Assembly (NCBI GenBank): GCA_028291405.1
Contig: JAQGID010000395.1
Coordinates: 1-64,000, forward strand
Reading direction: 5' to 3'
Length of the DNA stretch: 64,000 nucleotides
Source: Rhodospirillales bacterium
GTDB lineage: Bacteria > Pseudomonadota > Alphaproteobacteria > ATCC43930 > CGMCC-115725
The position numbers and the translations under genes were made by a program. This document shows, piece by piece, positions 27,433 through 36,156 of this stretch; within the stretch, counting starts at the first letter, position 1, and each line of letters begins with the position of its first letter. A model generated the notes under the pieces. That model was not told where the DNA came from, searched no databases, and saw only the letters and a program-made list of their open reading frames with translations.

Positions 27433-27836
27433 GGTGTTTCCCCTGCGATGGCGAGTTGGTCGGCGTGTAGCAACAACGAGTGGAGCGCAGCGACCGCAAG
27501 GATCGCGCGGTCGCGTTTCGGCGGGGGCACCTCCGGCAAGGAGGCGGCGAGATCGGCGGCGGTGAGGTTCCATGCCGCAGTGGGGCTTCGCCCCGTCGCC
27601 AGCTCAGCGAGCATCTCGCAATAGGCGAGCAGGGTGGCGCAGGGGCTGACCTTGAAGCCGATCGACCGGATCGTGTCGGCGACGAGATCGCCGCTGAAAT
27701 GCGCCGAGAGGTCGTTGCGATCCCGGCATACGACGCCGCGCACGGCGCGGAGCCCGGCGCGGTTGCGCCGCAGGCCGCGGTCGAGATAGTCGCTGACCGA
27801 ACGACGCGGCGTCGTGCCGCAGCAACCGCCTTCCAT
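27429..27836 (-). CDS. Degenerate IscU/NifU-N-like protein with N-terminal vicinal cysteines
   Basis: This 135-residue protein resembles the IscU/NifU N-terminal scaffold in the stretch IRSIGFKVSPCATLLAYCEM, then LAELATGRS and the later LPEVPPPKRDRAILAVAALH. Of the three cysteine ligands of IscU only the middle one (Cys66 in SPCAT) is present. The first (normally CGD) is replaced by DRND, with a displaced Cys37, and the third (normally a HC pair before the last helix) is RD. An N-terminal CCG (Cys5, Cys6) and Cys73 are extra. It probably does not build Fe-S clusters in the standard way; persulfide or metal handling is possible. It starts 3 bases after the permease stop and overlaps the DsrE-like gene. 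Confidence 0.7.
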   Translation of the reverse strand: MEGGCCGTTPRRSVSDYLDRGLRRNRAGLRAVRGVVCRDRNDLSAHFSGDLVADTIRSIGFKVSPCATLLAYCEMLAELATGRSPTAAWNLTAADLAASLPEVPPPKRDRAILAVAALHSLLLHADQLAIAGETP

Positions 27837-27839
27837 CGC

Positions 27840-28592
27840 CTAGCGCCAGCGCAGGAGGTGGCGCTCGAGCCGGCCCGCGAGCGCGAAGATGACGAGGACG
27901 AAAACCATGATGAGAAGCACGAGGGCGAGCATCAGCGCCGAGTTGTAGGTGCTCTGCGCGAAGGAGAGAAGATACCCGAGGCCGCGGCTGGCGGCGACGA
28001 ACTCGCCGACCACCGCGCCGGTGAAGGCGAAGCCGACCGCGACCTTGAGATTGCCCATGATCCACGCCACGATCGACGGCAGATACACGTGGCGAAGCAG
28101 GGCGGTTCGCCCGCCGCCGAGGGTGGTGATGCGCTCGATGAGGCGCCGATCGACCTGCAAGATGCCGGTGAAGACGGTGAAGAAGATCAGCACCGCGACG
28201 AGCACGAAGGACAGCGCGACCTTCGACGCGATGCCGATGCCGAGCCAGATGACGAAGAGCGGCGCCAGCACGACGCGCGGAACGGCGTTGAGCATGATCA
28301 TCACCGGCTCGAGCAGCTCGGCGAGGAAGGGCGCCAAGGCGGCAGCGATGCCGAGGACGGTGCCGACGACGATGCCGAGAGCGAGACCGCCGAGCGCCGC
28401 ACCGAAGGTCGCTTCGAGATGCGGCCAGATCGTGCCGCCGGCGAAGAGGTCGATCAGCGCGCCGACGATGCGGCTCGGCGACGGCGCGTAGAGCGGGTTG
28501 AGCAGCTTCGCCCGTCCCGCCGCCTCCCACAGGCCGATGATGATCGCAAAGGCGATGAACTGGCGAAGCCAGACATACTTGCGGCGCTCCAT
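27840..28592 (-). CDS. ABC transporter permease, nitrate/sulfonate/taurine type
   Basis: This 250-residue inner-membrane permease has about six transmembrane helices. The coupling-loop motif of the binding-protein-dependent family is visible as ITTLGGGRTALLRHVYLPSI (EAA-like, about residues 163-182). The first helix begins right after MERRKYVWLRQ. The start at 28592 overlaps the ATPase stop by one base; a longer frame to 28643 is rejected. It closely fits SsuC/TauC architecture. It forms the membrane channel for the adjacent ATPase and binding protein, and is followed within 3 bases by the IscU-like gene. Confidence 0.9.
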   Translation of the reverse strand: MERRKYVWLRQFIAFAIIIGLWEAAGRAKLLNPLYAPSPSRIVGALIDLFAGGTIWPHLEATFGAALGGLALGIVVGTVLGIAAALAPFLAELLEPVMIMLNAVPRVVLAPLFVIWLGIGIASKVALSFVLVAVLIFFTVFTGILQVDRRLIERITTLGGGRTALLRHVYLPSIVAWIMGNLKVAVGFAFTGAVVGEFVAASRGLGYLLSFAQSTYNSALMLALVLLIMVFVLVIFALAGRLERHLLRWR

Positions 28593-29347
28593 CACGCCGC
28601 CTCGGCCGCGCCGCGATCGACCTCGCGCGAGAGATCGTCCCATAGACGCTCGAGCAGCGGCGCAAAACGTGGATCGCTGCGCGTCGCGATCAGCTTGCGC
28701 GGCCGCGACAGCGGAATGTCGTAGCGCTGCGACATTCGGGCGCGCGGCCCCTGCGACAGCAGATAGACCACGTCGGACAGGCTGATCGCCTCCTCGAGAT
28801 CGTGCGTCACCAGCAGCACGCCGATGCGCTCGCGCTCGGCTAGGTCGACGAGGTCCTGCGTCACGCGCGCCCGCACGATCGCGTCGAGCGAGGCGAAGGG
28901 CTCGTCCATCAGCAGCAGCCGCGGCTTGAGGGCAAGGACCTGCGCCAGCGCGACGCGCTTGCGCTGGCCGCCGCTGAGCTGGCGTGGATACCGATCCCCC
29001 AGGCCGCTAAGCCCGAGCTGCGTCAGCCAAGAATCGGCGTGGTCCGCGGCGCGCCGGCGGTTGCTGCCGTGGAAGCCGAGGCCGAGCGCGACATTCTCGC
29101 GCGCCGTCCGCCACGGCAGCAGCGCATCGTCTTGGAAGAGGATGCCGATGTCGCGCTTGGCGAGCTCGGTCGTAACGCTGCCGGCCAAGGGTTTCTGCAG
29201 CCCCATGACGGCGCGCAGCAGGCTGCTCTTGCCCGACCCCGAGGGGCCGACGAGGCTGACGAACTGGCCGTCGTCGATGTCGAGCGAGGCGCCTTCGAGG
29301 ACCGGGACTTGACCGTAGGACAGCGAAAGATCGGCAACCCGCAGCAT
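28592..29347 (-). CDS. ABC transporter ATP-binding protein, nitrate/sulfonate/taurine type
   Basis: This 251-residue ATPase shows Walker A GPSGSGKSS, signature LSGGQRKRVALAQVLA, Walker B RLLLMDEPFASLD and the switch His in VLLVTHDLEEA. It begins MLRVADLSLSYGQVPVLEG at the ATG 29347; the preceding TTG is not needed. Start and stop overlap its neighbours, so stoichiometric expression with the binding protein and permease is expected. It belongs to the same subfamily as the ATPase at 157-957 but is clearly a different gene. Confidence 0.92.
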   Translation of the reverse strand: MLRVADLSLSYGQVPVLEGASLDIDDGQFVSLVGPSGSGKSSLLRAVMGLQKPLAGSVTTELAKRDIGILFQDDALLPWRTARENVALGLGFHGSNRRRAADHADSWLTQLGLSGLGDRYPRQLSGGQRKRVALAQVLALKPRLLLMDEPFASLDAIVRARVTQDLVDLAERERIGVLLVTHDLEEAISLSDVVYLLSQGPRARMSQRYDIPLSRPRKLIATRSDPRFAPLLERLWDDLSREVDRGAAEAA

Positions 29348-30387
29348 CAACCGCCCATGATCGTGGTGTCCTGCAGCCCGGACGTATCGGTGCCGGCCGG
29401 TAGCAGCCCGGCGCTCGTCAGCGTGTCGGCGACGCGCTTCGAGGCATCGAGGTCGATCGCGACGCGCGTCGGATAGAGCGATCCGCGATAGCGTTCGAGC
29501 ACCGCCTCCATCTCGGCGAGATCGGCGCCGGCGGTCATCTCGCGGGGCAGGGCGCCGACCAGCTCCTTGCCGCTCATCGTCGGCATCGCCTTGAGGGCAT
29601 CCTCGAGCGCCAGGGCGACCTGGACCATCTCGTCGTGCCGCGATGCGACGTCCTTGGCCAGCACCGCGACGCCCATGAACTCATAGGGGCCGCCGAGGTA
29701 TTTCTGAGCGTCGGCGCTGTTCATCGCGTTGACGAGGACCCGCGCGCCGCTCTTCTCCAACAGGGTGAGGGCCGGCTCCTGCACCAGCCCGGCATCGACC
29801 TGGCCCTGGCGCAGCGCCTCGAGGATATTGGTGCCGAGCGTCGCGAACTGCACTTTCGTCGCGTCGGCGCCGGCCTGACGCAGCAGGAAGAGCAGCAGGG
29901 CGTGATCGGCGTTGCCGAGCGCCGAGACGCCGACGGTGCGCCCCACGAGATCCTTGATCTCGCGGATCTGATCGGCGCGGCCCGGCGCCGTCGCGACCGC
30001 GAAGAGCGGCAGGCGGCCGGTCGTGGCGAAACGGCGGATCTCCGCGCCATGGGCATAGGCCTGAAGCGCGACGTCGAGCGACGTCGCGCCGTACTCGACA
30101 GCGCCGCCGACGAGTGCCTGCATCGCGGCATTGCCGCCCCGCGTATAGACGAGTTCGACGTCGAGGCCGTGATTGCGGAAATGACCGCCGGCACGGGCGA
30201 CCTCGTAGGGGACGATGCAGAGAAGCTGGCTGCAAAAGGCGAGCTTGATCCGCTTGCCCTGTGCGCGGCCGACTCCGGGCATGGCGGTCGCGAGAGTGCC
30301 GACGGCGGCAGCCGCGCCGCGGATCAGGGTGCGTCGCGTCACGTCGGGATTGGGGACCCGGGCGAGCGTCTCGTCGCAGCAGCTCAT
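29347..30387 (-). CDS. ABC transporter substrate-binding protein with twin-arginine signal and N-terminal CC motif
   Basis: This 346-residue NMT1/SsuA-like periplasmic binding protein has ligand-cleft segments YTRGGNAAMQALVGGAVEYG, LVGRTVGVSALG and GQVDAGLVQEPA as in that family. The N-terminus is unusual: MSCCDETLARVPNPD precedes a Tat-like signal (TRRTLIRG, hydrophobic run, GRAQG), so vicinal Cys3-Cys4 would be in the cytoplasm before export. It is the first gene of the operon, 44 bases from a predicted transcription start. The cargo is unknown; the operon's DsrE-like and IscU-like partners hint at an organosulfur, selenium or metal-thiol compound (inference). Confidence 0.88.
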   Translation of the reverse strand: MSCCDETLARVPNPDVTRRTLIRGAAAAVGTLATAMPGVGRAQGKRIKLAFCSQLLCIVPYEVARAGGHFRNHGLDVELVYTRGGNAAMQALVGGAVEYGATSLDVALQAYAHGAEIRRFATTGRLPLFAVATAPGRADQIREIKDLVGRTVGVSALGNADHALLLFLLRQAGADATKVQFATLGTNILEALRQGQVDAGLVQEPALTLLEKSGARVLVNAMNSADAQKYLGGPYEFMGVAVLAKDVASRHDEMVQVALALEDALKAMPTMSGKELVGALPREMTAGADLAEMEAVLERYRGSLYPTRVAIDLDASKRVADTLTSAGLLPAGTDTSGLQDTTIMGG

Positions 30388-30438
30388 CAGCCAACTCCCC
30401 GGTCCACAGCGGTGCCGCGCGCGTGCGTCGGCGCGAAT

Positions 30439-30467
30439 TGACTAGATTACGCTTTCCTCACCGTCAA
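30439..30467 (-). promoter_or_regulatory. Predicted promoter of the ABC/IscU-like/DsrE-like operon
   Basis: On the minus strand TTGACG (30462-30467), a 17-base spacer and TAGTCA (30439-30444) lie upstream of the binding-protein start at 30387. The -35 is close to consensus and the -10 is weak. The implied leader is about 45 bases. Sequence prediction only. Confidence 0.33.
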
Positions 30468-30618
30468 TACCGTAGATCAACAGATTTCTTGCGTTATATC
30501 TTGCCGAGGAGGCTGCGAAATAGCTGGTTCGCCTATCGCCGCGTCGAATGGTTGGTCAAAATCGTTTACGGTGCGCCGACACGAGGCGCGGCAGACGTCG
30601 CAGGAGTGGTTTTCGGGC

Positions 30619-31914
30619 ATGACGGTTGTGAGGCTCGTCGGGCGCGTCATGCTCGGTCTTACAGGTGCATCGGCAAGGGGCTCGTCCTGGGCGAGGCGCG
30701 CGACGGCGCTGTTCGGGCCCGCCGCGCTGGTCGCAGTCGGCTACATGGACCCGGGCAACTGGGCGACCGATCTCGCCGGCGGCTCGGCCTACGGTTATCG
30801 CCTCCTGTCGGTCGTCCTGGCTGCCAGCCTGCTGGCGATTCCGGTGCAGATCCTCGCTGCTCGCCTCGGCATCGCGAGCGGCCGGGATCTCGCGAGCTGC
30901 TGCCGCGAGTTCTACCCGCGTCCGGTCTCTCTCTCGTTGTGGCTGCTCGCCGAGATCGCGATCGCCGCCTGCGATCTCGCCGAGCTCATCGGCGTCGCGC
31001 TGGCGCTCAACCTGCTTTTCGGTCTGCCGATCCTCGCGGGGGTCCTGATCGGAGCCGCCGACGCGATCTTCGTCCTGCAGCTGCAGAACAGCGGCTTCAG
31101 CCGGCTCGAGGCCTATGTCCTCGCACTGATGGCAGTGATCGGCGCTTGTCTCGGCATCGAGATCCTATGGGCGCCGCCCGATGCCGCCGAGCTCTTCGCC
31201 GGGTTCATCCCGCATCCCGAGATTATCCGAGATCCCGCCATGCTCTATCTCGCGATCGGCATCGTCGGAGCGACCGTCATGCCGCACAATCTCTATCTCC
31301 AGTCGTGGCTCGTGTCGCGCAAGGTGCCGGCCGACGAAAGGGCGGCGATCCGCACGGCCGCATGGACAACGACGGCGACCTTGCTGCTGGCGTTTCTCGT
31401 CAACGGCGCGATCCTGGTGGTCGCCGCCGCGGCATTCCATTCGGTCGGACGCACCGACGTCGCCGATATCCGCGACGCCTATGCCTTGCTGACGCCGCTC
31501 GCCGGCGTCGTCGGCGCCAGCTCGCTTTTCGCGATCGCGCTCTTGGCATCCGGTGTCAACGCCACCTTCACCGGCACGCTGGCCGGGCAGATCGTGATGG
31601 AGGGGTTCCTTGAACTTCGCATGAAGCCGTGGCGACGGCGCCTGATCACACGGCTGGCAGCGGTGGTGCCGACGCTCTTCGTCATCGCCTACAGCGGCGA
31701 CGGCGCGATCGGCGGACTGCTCGTCCTCTCTCAGGTCCTGTTGAGCGTGCAGCTGCCTTTCGCGCTGGTGCCGCTCCTGCATTTCGCCGGCGCGCGCCGC
31801 ATCATGGGCGATGCGATCGCACCGCGCTGGCTCCTGGTGACCGGCTGGACCATCGCATCGGCCTTGATCGTCATCGACGCCAAGCTGGTGTTCTACGTGA
31901 TCATGCCGTCATGA
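30619..31914 (+). CDS. mntH: Nramp-family divalent metal (Mn/Fe) : proton symporter
   Basis: This roughly 431-residue inner-membrane transporter has about eleven helices. The metal-binding hallmarks are present: DPGN in TM1 (VGYMDPGNWATDL) and MPHN in TM6 (GATVMPHNLYLQSW). It imports Mn2+ or Fe2+ with protons. I place the start at ATG 30619; the frame is open from 30571, and 30649 is also possible, with no decisive ribosome site. It diverges from the ABC/DsrE-like operon over a 231-base gap and converges with glycogen phosphorylase (25-base gap). No MntR or Fur box is recognised. The gene symbol rests on family identity only. Confidence 0.88.
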   Translation: MTVVRLVGRVMLGLTGASARGSSWARRATALFGPAALVAVGYMDPGNWATDLAGGSAYGYRLLSVVLAASLLAIPVQILAARLGIASGRDLASCCREFYPRPVSLSLWLLAEIAIAACDLAELIGVALALNLLFGLPILAGVLIGAADAIFVLQLQNSGFSRLEAYVLALMAVIGACLGIEILWAPPDAAELFAGFIPHPEIIRDPAMLYLAIGIVGATVMPHNLYLQSWLVSRKVPADERAAIRTAAWTTTATLLLAFLVNGAILVVAAAAFHSVGRTDVADIRDAYALLTPLAGVVGASSLFAIALLASGVNATFTGTLAGQIVMEGFLELRMKPWRRRLITRLAAVVPTLFVIAYSGDGAIGGLLVLSQVLLSVQLPFALVPLLHFAGARRIMGDAIAPRWLLVTGWTIASALIVIDAKLVFYVIMPS

Positions 31915-31939
31915 CACCGGCGCGGCTCGCGCGGTCGGA

Positions 31940-34420
31940 TCAGACCGCTGCGATCGGCCGGACGCCCCAGATGTCCTCGGCGTAGCCCAAAATCGTGCGG
32001 TCGCTCGAGAAGACGCCCATTCCGGCGACGTTGAGGATCGCCTTGCGGCTCCAAGCGTCCCGGTCCTGCCACAGCAAGTCGACCTGGCGCTGCGCGGCGA
32101 GATAGGGAGCGAAATCGGCAAGCACCATGTAGCGGTCGCCACCGGGGTGAAGCAACGCGTCGATGATCGGCTGAAACCGCCCGGGCTCGTCAGGCGAGAA
32201 GGCGCCGCCGGCGACCTGGTCGATGACCTCGCGCAGGACCGGGTCGGCCTGGTAGGCGCTGCGCGGCTCGTAGAAATTCTTTCGCATCTCGCGCACTTCG
32301 TTCGCGAGGTGACCGAAGATGAAGATGTTCTCGGCGCCGACCTCGTCGCGGATCTCGATATTGGCGCCATCCTCGGTGCCGATCGTCAGGGCGCCGTTGA
32401 GCGACAGCTTCATGTTGCCGGTACCGGACGCCTCGGTGCCGGCCATCGAGATCTGCTCCGAGAGATCGGCGCCCGGGATGATCACCTCTGCCGCCGAGAC
32501 GCAGTAGTTCGGCACGAAGACGACCTTCAATTTGCCCTGCAGCCGCGGATCCTCGTTGACCCGGCGCGAGACGTCGTTGATCAGCTTGATGATCAGCTTT
32601 GCCATCCAATAGCCGGGCGCTGCCTTGCCGGCGAAGAGCACGGTGCGCGGCACCATGCACTCGACCGCGGCGGGGGCGGCCTTGAGCCTGTTGTAGTCGG
32701 CGACGACCCGCAGGATGTTGAGCAGCTGGCGCTTGAACTCGTGGATGCGCTTGACCTGCACGTCGACCAGCGAATCGGGATCGATGACGACGCCGGTCTC
32801 GCGCTGGATCATGGCGCGGAGGCGCTTCTTGTTGGCGAGCTTGACGTCGCGAAACGCGGCGCGAAAGGCGGCGTCATCCGCGTGCGGGCGAAGCTCCTGC
32901 AGCCGGCAGAGATCGCGCCGCCAGGCGGGTCCGATCGCCGAATCGATCAGGCCGGAGAGGCCGGGATTGGCGTGCTCGAGCCAGCGCCGCGGCGTGATTC
33001 CGTTGGTCTGGTTGGTGAAGCGGTCCGGGAAGATCGTCGCGAAATCCGCAAAGGTCGTTTGTTGCATCAGCTCGCTGTGAAGCTTGGAGACGCCGTTGAC
33101 GGTATGGCTGGCGAGGACGCAAAGGTGCCCCATCCGGACGCGCCGCTCGCCGGCCTCGTCGATCAGCGAGATGTTGCGGAACAGCTCGTTGTGGTGCTCG
33201 CCGCGCAGGTGGCGCACCATGCGGAGAAAGAGCTCGTTGATCTCGTAGATGATGGCGAGATGGCGCGGCAGCAGCGCTTCCATGAGATGCACCGGCCAAG
33301 TCTCGAGCGCCTCGGGTAGGAGGGTGTGGTTGGTGTAGCTGAAGATGCCCCGGCAGATATTCCAGGCGCGCTCCCATTCCAGCCCGTGCACGTCCATCAG
33401 CAGCCGCATCAGCTCCGGGACGGCGAGGGCAGGGTGCGTGTCGTTGAGATGGATCGCCACCTTCTCCGGCAGGAGATCGAAATCGTCGTTTTCCTGGATG
33501 AAGCGATGCAGCAAATCCTGCAGCGAGGCGCTGACGAAGAAGAATTCCTGCTTGAGGCGCAGCTCGCGCCCCGCCGCCGAGCCGTCGCCAGGATAGAGGA
33601 TGCGCGAGATCGCCTCGCAGCGGCTCTTCGCGTCGACCGCGCCGACGTGATCGCCCTCGTTGAAGGCCGGCAGATCGATGTCGGTGAGCGCCTTCGCCGA
33701 CCACAGGCGCAGCGCATTCACCGTCTGCGTGCCATGACCGGGGATGAGGGTGTCGTAGGCCATCGCCTTGATGTCGTCGGTGTCGACCCAGCGATGCGCG
33801 CCGTCGATTCGTTCGACGCGGCCGCCGAACTGGACGCGATAGGTGACCTCACGGCGCGGGAACTCCCAGGGATTGCCGCCGGCCAGCCAGGGATCGGGGT
33901 GCTCGACCTGCCGCCCGTCCTGGATGCGCTGGGCGAACATCCCGTATTCGTAGCGAATGCCGTAGCCCATGCCGGGGATGTCGAGCGACGCCATCGAATC
34001 GAGGAAACAGGCGGCGAGACGGCCGAGGCCGCCGTTTCCGAGCCCCTGGTCCGGCTCGAGTTCACGTACCTCGTCGACGTCGTGCCCGAGATCGATCAGC
34101 GCCTCACGGCAGCTGTCGTAGAGGCCCAGCGCGAAGAGCGCGTTGCCGAGAGCCCGACCCGGCAGAAATTCCATCGAGAGGTAGTAGGCACGCTTGGGAT
34201 TGCGGTGCCGCTGCTGGCGGCGGCCCGTCGCGATCCAGCGCTCGACGAGCTTGTCGCGGGCGACATGCGATACCGTCAGCAGCCAATCCTGGGGCGAGAC
34301 GACGGCCGGGTCCTTGCCGGTCTCGTAGAGAACCCGACCGCTGAGCACGCGGCTCATCGGCGTCGAGGTATCGCCGCGCTCCGGACCGTGCGGTAGGCCG
34401 AGAACGTTCGTACTATTCAT
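31940..34420 (-). CDS. glgP: Glycogen/starch/maltodextrin phosphorylase
   Basis: This 826-residue PLP enzyme releases glucose-1-phosphate from alpha-1,4-glucans. Diagnostic parts are NPKRAYYLSMEFLPGRALGN, the glycine-rich DQGLGNGGLGRLAACFLDS, the VDVQVKRIHEFKRQLLN region, and the PLP-lysine segment EASGTGNMKLSLNGALTIGT. Length matches the family (810-840). The start at 34420 has GGAGAG six bases upstream; an ATG six bases earlier (34426) is an alternative. It stands alone: no branching enzyme, debranching enzyme, glgA or glgC lies within the window, unlike the usual glg operon. Confidence 0.96.
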   Translation of the reverse strand: MNSTNVLGLPHGPERGDTSTPMSRVLSGRVLYETGKDPAVVSPQDWLLTVSHVARDKLVERWIATGRRQQRHRNPKRAYYLSMEFLPGRALGNALFALGLYDSCREALIDLGHDVDEVRELEPDQGLGNGGLGRLAACFLDSMASLDIPGMGYGIRYEYGMFAQRIQDGRQVEHPDPWLAGGNPWEFPRREVTYRVQFGGRVERIDGAHRWVDTDDIKAMAYDTLIPGHGTQTVNALRLWSAKALTDIDLPAFNEGDHVGAVDAKSRCEAISRILYPGDGSAAGRELRLKQEFFFVSASLQDLLHRFIQENDDFDLLPEKVAIHLNDTHPALAVPELMRLLMDVHGLEWERAWNICRGIFSYTNHTLLPEALETWPVHLMEALLPRHLAIIYEINELFLRMVRHLRGEHHNELFRNISLIDEAGERRVRMGHLCVLASHTVNGVSKLHSELMQQTTFADFATIFPDRFTNQTNGITPRRWLEHANPGLSGLIDSAIGPAWRRDLCRLQELRPHADDAAFRAAFRDVKLANKKRLRAMIQRETGVVIDPDSLVDVQVKRIHEFKRQLLNILRVVADYNRLKAAPAAVECMVPRTVLFAGKAAPGYWMAKLIIKLINDVSRRVNEDPRLQGKLKVVFVPNYCVSAAEVIIPGADLSEQISMAGTEASGTGNMKLSLNGALTIGTEDGANIEIRDEVGAENIFIFGHLANEVREMRKNFYEPRSAYQADPVLREVIDQVAGGAFSPDEPGRFQPIIDALLHPGGDRYMVLADFAPYLAAQRQVDLLWQDRDAWSRKAILNVAGMGVFSSDRTILGYAEDIWGVRPIAAV

Positions 34421-34552
34421 ATCCATCTCTCCACTCCGCGACGGCTGGCCCACCGAAGCGACGGAACCGCGCGCTCACCTGCTGTAGCGCTTTCGGTTCG
34501 CCAGTCAACGCTACTACAACCGACTCGTTCACCCGATTCCGGCCATGAAGCC

Positions 34553-34596
34553 CAACGAAAAGCGCCACGAAACCACCTTCCGGCGATGTTTCGTTG
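34553..34596. other. Inverted repeat between the twelve-gene operon and glgP
   Basis: CAACGAAA (34553-34560) and TTTCGTTG (34589-34596) form an exact 8-base-pair stem around a 28-base loop, with a nested CGAAAC/GTTTCG pairing. It lies just after the stop of the crotonase gene that ends the long minus-strand operon (34625) and upstream of glgP. It may be a factor-dependent terminator or part of the glgP control region. Confidence 0.3.
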
Positions 34597-34624
34597 CGTT
34601 TCCCACGGCTTATCGGAGCCGGTA

Positions 34625-35481
34625 TCAACGGCCGGTAAAATCTGGCCGTCGCTTCTCGCGGAACGCGGTCATGCCTTCCTTGTTGTCGTCGGTGCGGATC
34701 AGCACCGACTGTCCGAGGCGCTCCAGCAACCGGCCCGTCTCGGTATCGACATTCTGGCACATGTTGATGATATGCTTGCCCATCCCCATAGCCTGCGGCG
34801 CGCGTTTCAGCAAGATCCGAGCGAAGGCGAGAGTCTCCTCGATCAGCTTTTCAGGTGGAAAAACCCGATTGACGAGGCCGATGCGGTAGGCCTCCTCGGC
34901 CGCGACGGGCAGGGCCGCCATCACCATTTCCTTGAGCCGCCCCATGCCGATCAGCTGGATCATCCGCGAGCAAGCGCCCGAGGCCGGAATGACGCCGAGC
35001 TGGTTCTCCGGCAGGAGAAACTCCGCGCCGGTCGCGGCCATACGAAAGTCACAGGCGACCGCCATCTCGACGCCGCCGCCGGCGCAAATCCCGTTGACCG
35101 CGGCGATGACCGGCTTCTCGATCGCCTCGATGTCGTCGAACAGCTCATGGTTCGCACGGACATAGGCGCGGTACTGCGAGGTAACAAGGTTGTTCTCATA
35201 ATCGAGGCCGTTGATGTCGCGTCCGGCGCAGAACGCGCGTCCGGCGCCGGTGATGACGATGACCCGGATGGCGTCGTCGAAATTCGCCTTCCAGATGACG
35301 CTGCGCATCTCGCGGATCATACGCTCGTCGAAGGCATTGAGCCGCGAGGGGCGCTCGAGGGTGATCAGCAGGATGCCGTCCTCGGCCATCTTGACGCTGA
35401 TCGTCCGTTGCTCGTCGGGATGGTCGAGAAAGCCGTCGGGCAGGCCGTCTTCGTCTAGCACGACAGTGTTGGTCGCATCGG

Positions 35482-35485
<4 letters not shown>
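34625..35485 (-). CDS. Enoyl-CoA hydratase/isomerase family protein
   Basis: This 286-residue crotonase has both oxyanion loops (AFCAGRDI and GICAGGGVEMAVACDFRMA) and both hydratase glutamates (Glu in GGGVEMAV and Glu in LPENQLGVIPASG), so water addition to an enoyl-CoA is feasible. A ~25-residue N-terminal extension (TNTVVLDEDGLPDGF) precedes the fold. Its start overlaps the livF-type stop by four bases. It is the last gene of the twelve-gene operon that also encodes a CoA ligase. It could therefore act on a CoA thioester made by that ligase, for example a cinnamoyl- or crotonyl-like product (inference). Confidence 0.9.

Positions 35486-36152
<667 letters not shown>

Positions 36153-36156
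<4 letters not shown>

Noticed and set aside
31940-34420. Glycogen phosphorylase as part of a glg operon
   Set aside because: No other glycogen gene is adjacent; its neighbours are an Nramp gene and the long Liv operon.
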